A stretch of 64,000 nt of DNA from Hirundichthys speculiger (Eukaryota; Chordata; Actinopteri; Beloniformes; Exocoetidae), in contig JAGFBZ010000725.1 of the NCBI GenBank assembly GCA_018398805.1, forward strand, positions 682,001 to 746,000. The letters are read 5' to 3'. Positions 26,501 to 38,600 of this stretch are shown here, piece by piece. Position 1 is the first letter of the stretch, and each line of letters opens with the position of its first letter. A program made the translations under genes and the position numbers. The notes beneath the pieces are model-generated. The model worked only from the letters and a program-made list of their open reading frames with translations, ran no database searches and had not been told where the DNA came from.

Positions 26501-29500
26501 CAGTTCCTCCAAGCTATTTATTAAATAAATCGTCTCTGCTCTTGAACACCGTTTACTGCGTGCTGCCGGAATATAAGCGTCATTGCGACAGACGGGCAAG
26601 AGAACTAGCATGCGCAGAAAGACGGGAATTAATTTAAAGAGGAATGAGTGTATACATGACCGCGGAATTACTTAATGCGGAATTAAAATGGGAATAAACC
26701 AGCCACTTACTTCGGAATTAAGTTAATTCGGAATTGACATTTTCATATGGAATTAAGTGTTTACATGGTAACTTTTATTCGGCTTTAACTTTAATTCTGA
26801 ATTAAAGAGGAATTAAACTTCCCATGTAAACGCACCCACTGATTCCCAAAGTTTGGGCCGCGGCCCCCTGGTGGGCCGTCTTGGTACTGCAGGTGGGCTG
26901 TGAGCGGTGGTTAAAATTTAACAAGTATGTTTTAAATCCTTGATCTTTTTCAAATATGTTTTTAATTACTGTAAAATATTCATGGCATGATTTAAAAAAA
27001 CATTAAGAAGTAATATAACAAACCAGTTAAGTGTTATTCTAATGCCATCTTAACTTAATATGACAAGTGTCACCTTATTTGTTGACCCCTCACATTAACA
27101 TCAGAACATAGCTTCTAGTCCTGGATGTTGATCACAGTTGTGACTAAAGTTTTAGTTGGGCCGCAGAGATTTTTCACATTTCAAATAAGGCTCTGGTATT
27201 CTGAAATTTGGGAATGGCCGCAGTAAAATATTTAGTCCAAAATTCATTATCATACCAGTAAATATCCACAAACAGCCGCTGCATCATTTGAAATTGGGTG
27301 GTCGTGTTCCAGAAGGTCTGGTTATTGTTCACTCTCACTCGTGTTTGCGTGTGTTAGATAATGCATTTCTTCATTTTAAAACGGAGGCTGTCAGCTGACC
27401 TTTAGATTGACACCTCATACGTCCATATAGAAGCGTCCCTGTCCTGTCCACAGCCTACAACAGCCAATGAGGGCCAGCGTTGAAAGGAAGCCACGCCCCC
27501 ATCGTGTCATGTAAAAACTGAGCCAGTTAGAACCAATTGTACTGATGACTGGCACATTGAATAGTCAATGAAATTCTGAACACAGCGATGCGTCGCTTCA
27601 GGGGGCGGAGACAAAGCCACAACCAGGAAGTACCGCGTAACTGCAAATTAATTATGTGCATCAAACGTGCGTCAGTGGTCAATTGCTGTGTGGCATGTTT
27701 ATATAAAAAATGCTGCAAATAACCTGTAATTGGTTATAATTGTAAATGTGTCTAAATATGTTAATAGTTTGCTATGTTTGCTGTGTTGTAAAAGGCAATT
27801 ATGACTTTTATCCTCGGTATGTGTCCATGGTTATTCAAGTGTCCTTTTGGAGTCTCCAAATGGACATTTTTGGAAACGCCTCTTCCAAAAACATGTGTAA
27901 AATACTAATTTTTTGTGGTATTGTTATCAACTTCGAACTTGCACTAGGTAAGGCTTCATGCTGTGGTCCCATTGTGTTTTCCAGCTAATAAGTCACTGCT
28001 GCACTCATCTGCAGACATCTGTTTACAAAAAAAATATTCAGGCGGAAATAAAAAAACTTCTATTTCAGTGTGTTCAAACTTAGATTACTCAATGCTAGTA
28101 GCACTAACAGTGATTCTGAAAGGTGGGGGGGAAACTTCAGAGTGTTACCTTTCAAAAGAGACCAAAACCATGCATGAGTTACAAACGGTTCAAGATCAGC
28201 TTTCAGTTTACTTTAGGTATGCCTTGGATAGACGTTTTAGGCAAATTTTACAGGAGTGGTTAGGAGTTAAAGCGTTCAAGAAAAGGTCGTCTGGTGAAAA
28301 TGGGTGTGTCTCGTCTCCAGCTGCGGTTGGAGGCGCTCCACCAGGTCGTGGTGCTGATCTCAGGGATGGAGGAGAAAGGCAGCCAGCCGGGCGGCGCCGA
28401 TCGCTCCGGCAGCACCTTCCAGTCCTCCTCCCTGCTCACCTCCGTCAGGCTGCAGTTCCTGGCCGGATGCTTCGGCCTCGGCACCGTCGGCGCCGGAGGG
28501 CTGAAGAGGGAGAGCGTGCAGCTGCATCACTACCAGGTACCCGCCGACGCGACGAGGCCGCCGCCGCCGATGGGACGCGCTTTGCTCAGAAGCTGTTTTT
28601 GTTGTTGCAGGATGGAATAAAAGCAGCCAAGAGGAGCCTCCAGATGGAAATCCAGACGGCGGTCCATAAAATCTATCAGCAGCTGTCCGTCACTCTGGAG
28701 CGAGCCCTGCAGGCCAACAAGCACCACATAGGTACCGTTGACTGGGCGTCCACACTGGTGGGGTTGAAAGTTTAATTTAAATAATGTCTGTGGAGAAAAG
28801 TCCTCTCATGTTCAGTTGAAATGGTCCTCGGGTCTGAAAATGAGGTAAATGCAACCTGAGATTATCCAAAAAAGAAGAATTACACCGTTTAATACAGTGA
28901 AAACTACAGAGTCTCCTGGTCCAATCATCATCCCTCCACCGCCGTGCTTCAGAGGGTCTCAGGTGTTCCTGTTGGTGTCCTCCAAACATGGTTCTGGTCT
29001 CTGGTCTCATCTTGTTCCAGAAGTCGGCTGGTTTGTTCTCCTAAAGACAGAAGAGGTTTTCTCCTAGAAAGTCTGCTCTCCTGGACCTGGACCTTCATCG
29101 TGGTCCCTGGGACCAGTAGTCTTTCTCTGACGGTTCCACAGCCTGACCTTGGGGGAACCTGGTTCATAATCTGTCTGACTGTGGGATAGAGGTCTTAAAA
29201 ACACTTCCCAGAATCACATTCATCAACTTCTCTAAAACCACGACTGATGTCTTTCCTCTTTGGCACACTTGGACCGTTCAGACTGCCAGTCTCATAGTTT
29301 AACCCTTTAGGTGTTTTTTTTTTCAAGAAAATATATAATTTTGATATCAAGATTTCAAAAGGCTATAATTTGAAAGCAGTTTGAGATAAAGGTTTACTGT
29401 CGATGAGAAAATTGTTCAGTGTGACTCAAAGTCTGTGATGGGAGTGAAATTATTCATATAATTTGCATATTATGACGTCACAAGGTGGTGGCCATATTGG

Positions 29501-32349
29501 AAAATGTTCAATTTTGATACCAAGGTTTCAAAAGCCTATAACTTTAAAGTGGTTTGAGATAAAGGCATACTGTAAATGAGAAATATCTTCAGTAGGAACC
29601 AAAACTTGGAATGGAAGTAGATTTGTCATCTAATTTAATTATTGTGACATCACCTGCCCAGTGGTCCCTAATTTCAGATTTTTCCTCAAACCCCATGCAC
29701 AATAAAAAGCTTTCATTTCAGCGACAGTCACATCACAGAGTCATGAAATCTGGAGTTTGGTTTCAACATTTCCCTTTCAAAGAACTGGTGGCCTTTTCTA
29801 TTTGTTTGATTGGTGATGAAGCTCCAGAATTCATCATTTGGAAAAAGGATGAAATCAATGGGCTCAGAATTGGTCGATTTGAGGTCGTGTCTCGTAGACG
29901 TGAAGACCTGATGAGGACCTGAGGTCCAGGAGGTTTAGATGTCCAGAGAACTGAAACCCTAGACCTGATCTGTTCAGATCCCTCCTTTCTGTCTCCAATG
30001 TAGAAGCTCAGCAGCGCCTCCTGCTGGTGACGGTGTTCGCTCTGAGCGTCCGCTACCAGCCCGTGGACGTGTCCCTGGCCATCTCCAGCGGGCTCCTCAA
30101 CGTCCTGTCTCAGCTGTGCGGGACAGAGACCATGCTAGGACAACCCCTCCAGCTTCTGCAGAAGCCTGGGGTGTCCCAGCTCAGCACGGCCCTGAAGGTG
30201 GCCTCCACTCGCCTGCTGCAGATACTGGCCATCAGCACCGGGTAAGACCTGCAGGAGCTCCGGGTAAGACCTGCAGGAGCTCCGGGTAAGACCTGCAGGA
30301 GCTCCGGGTAAGACCTGCAGGAGCACCTGAAGGGTCCTTTAGGGTCCAGAAGTTCTTTGGTCCTTCTTATCTCCTCAATTCCCTCATGTTCTCCTCAGTC
30401 CCCCATGTTCCCCTCATGTTCCCCTCAGTTCCCTCATGTTCTCCTCAGTCCCCCATGTTCCCCTCAGTTCCCTCATGTTCTTCTCAGTTCCCCCATGTTC
30501 CCCTCAGTTCCCTCATGTTCTTCTCAGTTCCCCCATGTTCCCCTCAGTTCCCACGTGTTCCCCTCAGTTCCCTCATGTTCCCCTCAGTTCCCCCATGTTC
30601 TCCTCAGTCCCCCATGTTCCCCTCAGTTTCCTCATGTTCTTCTCAGTTCCCCCATGTTCCCCTCAGTTCCCCCATGTTCTCCTCATGTTCCCCTCAGTTC
30701 CCTCATGTTCTCCTCAGTCCCCCATGTTCCCCTCAGTTCCCTCGTGTTCTTCTCAGTTCCCCCATGTTCCCCTCAGTTCCCCCCCATGTTCTTCTCAGTT
30801 CCCCCATGTTCCCCTCAGTTCCCCCATGTTCTCCTCATGTTCCCCTCAGTTCCCTCATGTTCTCCTCAGTCCCCCATGTTCCCCTCAGTTCCCTCATGTT
30901 CTTCTCAGTTCCCCCATGTTCCCCTCAGTTCCCCCATGTTCTCCTCATGTTCCCCTCAGTTCCCTCATGTTCTTCTCAGTTCCCCCATGTTCCCCTCAGT
31001 TCCCCCATGTTTTCCTCATGTTCCCCTCAGTTCCCTCATGTTCTCCTCAGTCCCCCATGTTCCCCTCAGTTCCCTCATGTTCTTCTCAGTTCCCCCATGT
31101 TCCCCTCAGTTCCCACGTGTTCCCCTCAGTTCCCTCATGTTCCCCTCAGTTCCCCCATGTTCTCTTCAGTCCCTCATGTTCCCCTCAGTTCCCCCATGTT
31201 CTCTTCAGTCCCTCATGTTCCCCTCAGTTCCCTCGTGTTCTTCTCAGTTCCCCCATGTTCCCCTCAGTTCCCACGTGTTCTCCTCAGTTCCCTCATGTTC
31301 CCCTCAGTTCCCCCATGTTCTCCTCAGTTCCCTTATGTTCTCTTCAGTTCCCCCGTGTTCTCCTCAGTTCCCTCGTGTTCCCCTCAGTTCCCCCATGTTC
31401 TCCTCTGTTCCCTCATGTTCCCCTCAGTTCCCCCATGTTCTCCTCTGTTCCCTCATGTTCTCCTCAGTTCCCCCATGTTCTCCTCTGTTCCCTCATGTTC
31501 TCCTCATCATCTCTTTTGCAGGACGTACGCAGACAAGTTGAGTCCGAAGGTGGTCCAGTCGCTGCTGGACCTGCTGTGCAGTCAGCTGAAGAACCTGCTG
31601 AGCCAGGCGGGAGTGGTCCATGGGTTGGCTGGGAAAGACCAGGAGGAGACCAAACAGGACGACGGCGCCGACTCTGACAAGAAGGACTTCAGGGGTGAGG
31701 GGTCAGAGGATGTTCTTCATTTTTCTGAGCAGCTGAGACGCTCAGATGATTGTTGATTCAGGAAGTTCTCCACAGACTCAAAGGACTCTGTCTCTCTCTC
31801 TCTCTGTCTCCGTCTCTGTCCCTCTTTGTCTCTGTCTCCGTCTCTCTTTCTGTCTCTCTCTCTCTGTCTCCATCTCTCTCTCTCTCTCTCTTTGTCTCTG
31901 TCTCTCTCTCTCTGTCTCCGTCTCTCTTTCTGCCTCTCTCTCTGTCTCCATCTCTCTCTCCGTCTCTGTCTCCGTCTCTCTTTCTGTCTCTCTCTCTGTC
32001 TCTCATCTCTCTCTCTCTCTCTCTCTCTGTCTCCATCTCTCTCTCTCTCTCTCGGTCTCTGTCTCATCTCTGTCTCCGTCTATCTCTCTCTGTCTCCGTC
32101 TCCGTCTCTCTCTCTGTCTCCATCTCTCTTTCTGTCTCTCTCTCTCTCTCTGTCTCCATCTCTCTCTCTCTGTCTGTCTCCATCTCTCTCTGTCTCTCTC
32201 GGTCTCCGTCCCATCTCTGTCTCTGTCTATCTCTCTCTGTCTCTCTTTGTCTCTGTCTCCGTCTCTGTCTCTCCGTCTCTATCTCTCTGTCTCTGTCTAT
32301 CTGTCTCTGTTTCCGTCTCTCTCTGTCTCCGTCTCTGTCTCTGTCTCCA

Positions 32350-32381
<32 letters not shown>

Positions 32382-32607
32382 TCTGTCTCCGTCTCTCTGT
32401 CTCTGTCGCCGTCTCTCTCTCTCTGTCTTTCTCTGTCTCTCTCTCTCTGTCTCCGTCTCTCTTTCTGTCTCTCTCTGTCTCCGTCTCTCTCTCTCTCCGT
32501 CTCTCTCTCTCCGTCTCTCTCTGTCTCTGTCTTTCTCGCTCTGTCTCTCTCCGTCTCTCTGTCTCTCTCTGTCTCCGTCTCTCTTTCTGTCTTTCTCTCT
32601 GTCTCCA

Positions 32608-32638
<31 letters not shown>

Positions 32639-35600
32639 ATCTCTGTCTCCATCTCTCTCTTTCTGTCTCTGTCTCCATCTCTGTCTCTCTCTCTCTGTCT
32701 CCATCTCTCTCATTGTCTCTGTCTCCGTCTCTGTCTTCGTCTCTCTCATTGTCTCTGTCTCCATCTCTCTCTCTGTCGCTCTCTCTGTGTCTCCGTCTCG
32801 CTGTCTCTCTCTCTCCGTCTCTCTGTCTTCATCTCCGTCTCTCTCTCTCTGTCTCCATCTCTGTCTCTGTCTTGTCTCCTCAGCTGTGATCCGTAAGCAG
32901 CACACAGCCGAGCTGCACCTCGGAGACTTCCTTGTCTTCCTCCGGAGGGTGGTGTCCTCCAAGGCCATCCAGTCCAAGATGGCGTCGCCCAAATGGACCG
33001 AAGTGCTGCTCAACATCGCGGCTCAGAAGTGCTGCTCGGGTCAGGCTGGTTACCGCGGCGACGCAGATGACCAGGCGGGGCTCTGCCGGTCAGAGGTGTT
33101 GACTCCACCTCCCTGTCTGGTTTCAGGGGTTCCTCTGGTTGGGAACCTGAGGACCCGGCTGCTGGCCCTCCACGTCCTGGAGGCCGTCCTGCCGTCCTGC
33201 GAGGCCAGCATGGAGGATGACCAGATGACTCAGGTACCGTTCGGGTCGGTTTGGGTCGGTTCGGGTCCTTGCTGCAGAGGCCGGTTTAATAACTCTGCTG
33301 TCGTCCAGGTGGTGGAGCGTCTGTTCTCGCTGCTGTCCGACTGCATGTGGGAAGCTCCGGTAGCTCAGGCCAAACACGCCATCCAGCTGAGAGAGAAAGT
33401 CCAGGTGCTCAGACGGCAGGTGTGCAGCAGGTGAGTGTTTCTGGGCGTCGGTCCGGAGGGTTGACGGTCTCTGTGATCCACAGGGAGAAGCGGAGGAGGA
33501 AGACGAGAACCTCCCCATCCAGGAGGTGTCCTTCGACCCGGAGAAGGCCCAGTGCTGCGTGGTGGAGAACGGCCAGGGGCTGACCCACGGCAGCGGGGGG
33601 AAGGGCTACGGCCTGGCGTCCACGGGGATCTCCTCCGGATGCTATCAGTGGAAGGTTCTGGAAGGTTCTGCACCGCAGCTCCGCCACCCGCACGGTTAGA
33701 CGTCTCTGAACTAACCGCCACTCTCTCTGCCCGCAGTTTTACATCGTGAAGGAGAACCGAGGCAACGAGGGCACCTGCGTGGGTGTGTCCCGGTGGCCCG
33801 TCCACGACTTCAACCACCGCACCACGTCGGACATGTGGCTGTACCGGGCCTACAGCGGGAACCTGTACCACAACGGGGAGCAGACGCTGACGCTCAGCAG
33901 CTTCACACAGGGAGACTTCATCACCTGCGTCCTGGACATGGAGGCCAGGACCGTCTCCTTCGGCAAGAACGGAGAGGTGACGGCCGGGGGGGGTGGGCGG
34001 CGACATGTCTGGACGCCATGTTTGTTAGGGGTTTCTGTCCTCTCTGGTGTCAAGGTTAATATTGTTAATGAAAACAAACGAAATAACAAAAACTAGAATT
34101 GAAAAAACATTTTCGTTAACTGGAATTTAAAAAAAAAATGATAACTAACTGAAACTGTATTATGTGTTTATAAAACGAACTAAAATTAACTATAATAATG
34201 TCAAGAACGTCCTTCGTTTTCGTATTTGTAATTTTTTTTCCTCATAAACATTTGAAATCTATTAACTTTGCTCCACCGTACAACAACAACCGCAAAAAAA
34301 AAAAAAAAAAAGAAAGTGATCAGCAGTGATGGCTGCGGCAAAAGTTGGGAGAAAGCGTCACAGTCCTATTTGGGATTTCTATGACTATGACTGTGTTAAC
34401 GATAAAAATAAGTGCCTTGTTGTAGAAAACAGGTGATACAATGTGTGGAATACTTCTCAAGGAGAAAAAAACCCACGAATCTGAAAGTCCATTTGAAAAG
34501 CTCGCACAAGAAGGCTAACCAAGACTAGCTGGATAAGCTAGCCTAAGCTAGCCCCCTGGAAAGAGAAGCTACAGCTGCAGGCCAGTCAGCGTTGGGAAGG
34601 AACGGGAGAAAACAGCAACTCTAATGGACTGTTTCCACCGGAGACCAGATAGCTGCTGGTCAGTAAATACGCAGGAACACCACAAGAGGGAAGATGCATT
34701 GATTAATATGTTTATTGAGACCAGAATGTAAACACAACTATGTGACTCGATAGCCTTCAAAAAGTTCAGTGCTTCACTCCAACCAAAATTGCAACCCTAA
34801 TTTACAAAATAATACTAAAACTGAAATTGAAACTTATAAAAACTAGCAAAGCTGCCCTAAAAACGAATTCAAACTAACTGAATTTGGAAAAACTAAACTA
34901 AAACTAATGGAAAATCCAAAACTATTATAACCCTGGCTGGTGTTTCCTGTCAGACAGACAGTTATCTCCTTCTGGCTGCAGACGCCAGACGTTGTAACTC
35001 TGCTGTCATGTGCTTCCTCAGGAGCCTAAGCTGGCCTTTGAGGACGTGGACGCTGCAGAGCTCTACCCCTGTGTGATGTTCTACAGCAGCAACCCTGGAG
35101 AGAAGGTGAGACAGCGCCGCCGGAGGACCGTCAGCTGAGCTGAAACCTGCCTTTAACAGCAGAATATAGATGTCTGGTTTTCACTTTAATATTAATAGAG
35201 AAGTGCGTCCACGCAGCAGATGGACTTGGCAGAAAGTCAGACTCAGAATAGAGAATCCAGTGAATTTTCAAAATAAAACACCGCTCATCCTCTTTAAATG
35301 TGTAATTCTTGAAGGAACAAGGCGTAGCGGGATACACGCCTTTAAATGAGCAGACTCTAGAAACATTCAAGTACTTTAGTAAATCCAGCTGAGCTGGAAG
35401 AGCTCACCTTAGCTCTCCACCTTAATAATAATAATAAATCTTTATTGTCCACCGGGGTGGAAATTCATCTTTGGCTCACCAGGTACTTACAGACAAGACA
35501 TTGTGGGGTACAATACAGCAGTGAAGATCACATCGTAAAAACCATAAAATATAAAACTGCACTAAAAAGACCCATTAGGGTGTTTAGCCCCTCCCAGGAC

Positions 35601-38600
35601 TTATTGTTCTGAAAAATCCTAATAGTTTTCTTTTCAGACGCAGTATTTTCACAGAATGTTACATATCACGTTATAGTATCAGTCAGTTCATGAACATCCT
35701 GGCAGGACTCGAAGAAGATGTCCCAAGTGGTGTTCTCGAGGCAGTTCCTGAGTCTCTGCTCCTATCAGACCTCACCAATATCTCCTTGGAGACAGGTTTC
35801 GTTCTCTTCACCACAGTTCTATATCTGGGAAGTAGATGAATGATATTGTGGTCCAATTTTCCGAGCGGGGGTCTGCATACACTTTTATAGGCATTGGGGA
35901 CATTTCCATAGCATTGGTCAATAGTCCTATTTAGTCGAGTGTAGCAGTCCACGTATTTCTCGAGGGTTGGCAAGTGCTTAGATAGGTTACACAAGTTAAA
36001 ACCCCCAAGAGCCAAAATCGCTTGGTCTGCAGAGCGAGTGAGAGCATTGTTATAACTCTCGGCTATTCTCTCCCCTGCAGCCTCATAATTTGGGCCAGGG
36101 ACATACGTGAGAATAATTGTAATGTGTCCATATTCCTGTGGACTGTAAAAGAGTCTGAAAGAAACAGCTCTCTGGTGCTTAGCTCTCCACCTCAGCTCTA
36201 CACCTCAGCTCTCCACATTAGCTCTCCACCTCAGCTCTCCACATTAGCTCTCCACCTCAGCTCTCCACCTCAGCTCTCCACCTCAGCTCTCCACATTAGC
36301 TCTCCACCTCAGCTCTCCACATTAGCTCTCCACCTCAGCTCTCCACATTAGCTCTCCCCCTCAGCTCTCTACCTCAGCTCTCCACATTAGCTCTCTACCT
36401 CAGCTCTCCACCTCAGCTCTCCACATTAGCTCTCCCCCTCAGCTCTCCACCTCAGCTCTCCCCCTCAGCTCTCCCACCTCAGCTCTCCACCTCAGCTCTC
36501 CACATTAGCTCTCCACCTCAGCTCTCCACATTAGCTCTCCCCTCAGCTCTCCACCTCAGCTCTCCACATTAGCTCTCCACCTCAGCTCTCCACATTAGCT
36601 CTCCACCTCAGCTCTCCACATTAGCTCTCCCCCTCAGCTCTCTACCTCAGCTCTCCACATTAGCTCTCTACCTCAGCTCTCCACATTAGCTCTCCACATT
36701 AGCTCTCTACCTCAGCTCTCCACATTAGCTCTCCACCTCAGCTCTCCCCCTCAGCTCTCCACATTAGCTCTCCACATTAGCTCTCCCCCTCAGCTCTCTA
36801 CCTCAGCTCTCCACATTAGCTCTCCACATTAGCTCTCTACCTCAGCTCTCCACCTCAGCTCTCCACCTCAGCTCTCCACATTAGCTCTCCACATTAGCTC
36901 TCTACCTCAGCTCTCCACATTAGCTCTCCACCTCAGCTCTCCACATTAACTCTCCACCTCAGCTCTCCACATTAGCTCTCTACCTCAGCTCTCCACATTA
37001 GCTCTCCACCTCAGCTCTCCACATTAGCTCTCCACATTAGCTCTCTACCTCAGCTCTCCACATTAGCTCTCCACCTCAGCTCTCCACATTAGCTCTCCAC
37101 CTCAGCTCTCCACATTAGCTCTCTACCTCAGCTCTCCACATTAGCTCTCCACCTCAGCTCTCCACATTAGCTCTCCACATTAGCTCTCTACCTCAGCTCT
37201 CCACATTAGCTCTCTACCTCAGCTCTCCACATTAGCTCTCTACTTCAGCTCTCCACATTAGCTCTGTATCTTGGTTCTGTTGGTTTTCTGCACAATAACT
37301 GGGATGGGCTCAAGGAGAAGGTGTGTGCTCGGTTATCTCGGTGGAACTGGTTGCTACCGCAGTTGTCTTATCGGGGCAGAGTTCTGGTTGCCAATAACCT
37401 GGCTGTCTCGACTCTGTGGCACCAATTTACGGCTCTTGATCCTCCGAGGACCCTGGTCGAGGAGATCCAGAAGGTTTTGCTGGATTCTTCTGGTCTGGCA
37501 GGAATTGGGTTCGGGCCTCTGTACTCTACCTGCCTGTGGTGGAGGTTGGCCAGGGCCTGATGGACATTCGGTCCAAGATCGCCTCCTTCAGACTGTGTAC
37601 TGCCCAGAGGCTGCTGTATGGGTGTGGCCCGAGCTGGTTGGACACCTCCAGGCTGCTGCTGAGGAGGGTTGGACGCCTGGGCTATGACAAGCAGCTCTTC
37701 CTCCTGACACCAGGGGCGGTGGACCTCACTGGACTGTGCCCGTTCTATTGTTCTGTTCTGGAGGCATGGCGGATCCTGCTGGCCAGCCGTGTTCGAGGTG
37801 GAGCCCCGGGCATGTGGTTGTTCGAGGAACCTCTCTTCTTCTATGACTTTGTTGCCAGTCCCGCGCTCCGTGGTGTGGGTTTGTGGACTGGTCTTCGGCG
37901 GGCCGGCTGCACTAAGGTGGGCCACCTTTTGAAGATGACAGCGGCCTCCATGGACGATTTCCGGCGGGCCACCGGTATCAGATCATTGAGACTGATTGAC
38001 AGGGTTGTCCGGGAGGTGTGTGCTGCCCTGCCGCAGTCTCTTCGAGCGGTTGCAGAAGACCGTACTCTCTCTGACCAATGGGATGACGATTGTGAGTACA
38101 GCTTCCCCTGCCTGGCTGTTGCTCCTTCTGTGGGTGACTGGCACGAAGGAGGTGGCCAGCTGTTGTCCTTCACGGGGCTCCTCCTGGCTGATTTTGAGGC
38201 GGTGGGGAAGAAGTCCCTTTATCAGCTTTGCGTTAAGGTTCTGCATTTGCGCTCGTTGGCGGAGGTTAGGGAGTCGAGGTGGTCTGAGTTTTTTGGTCCG
38301 GACTCTTCTCCGAGAGGCAGCTGGCGGTCCCTGGACAAGATGCCCCTTGATAAGCGGGCGGCGGACCTCCAGTGGAGGATTGTACATGGGGCTATAGCTA
38401 CGAACAGATACAGAGCACACCTGGATCCTGAGCTGGGGGGGGAATGTGGGTTTTGTTTCCAGGGGGAGACTTTGTTTCATTTGTTCGTTGAATGTCCGCG
38501 GCTTCAGTCACTTTTTGTTCTTCTGACGGGTTGGTTTCAGGGACTTGGGGTGGTTTTTTCCTTTCTTTTGTTTGTTTATGGGCCACGTTATTCGGCTCGT

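Noticed and set aside
27963..28775. 270-codon plus-strand frame overlapping exons 17 and 18
   Set aside because: Out of the herc1 frame over exon 17; the upstream part has no recognisable protein features. The herc1 frame with phased splice sites explains the region.
30357..31756. Three overlapping frames of about 394-456 codons
   Set aside because: All three are the 20-bp array read in three frames; only the exon 20 part is real coding sequence, and in just one frame.
31746..33434. 562-codon plus-strand frame
   Set aside because: Mostly Ser/Leu/Val text from the TCTCTG microsatellite that happens to run into exons 21-23; no start or domain supports it as a separate protein.
36178..37265. 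CRISPR-like regular repeats (also considered for 48545-50085)
   Set aside because: Units are contiguous with no unique spacers, and the context is a vertebrate intron.
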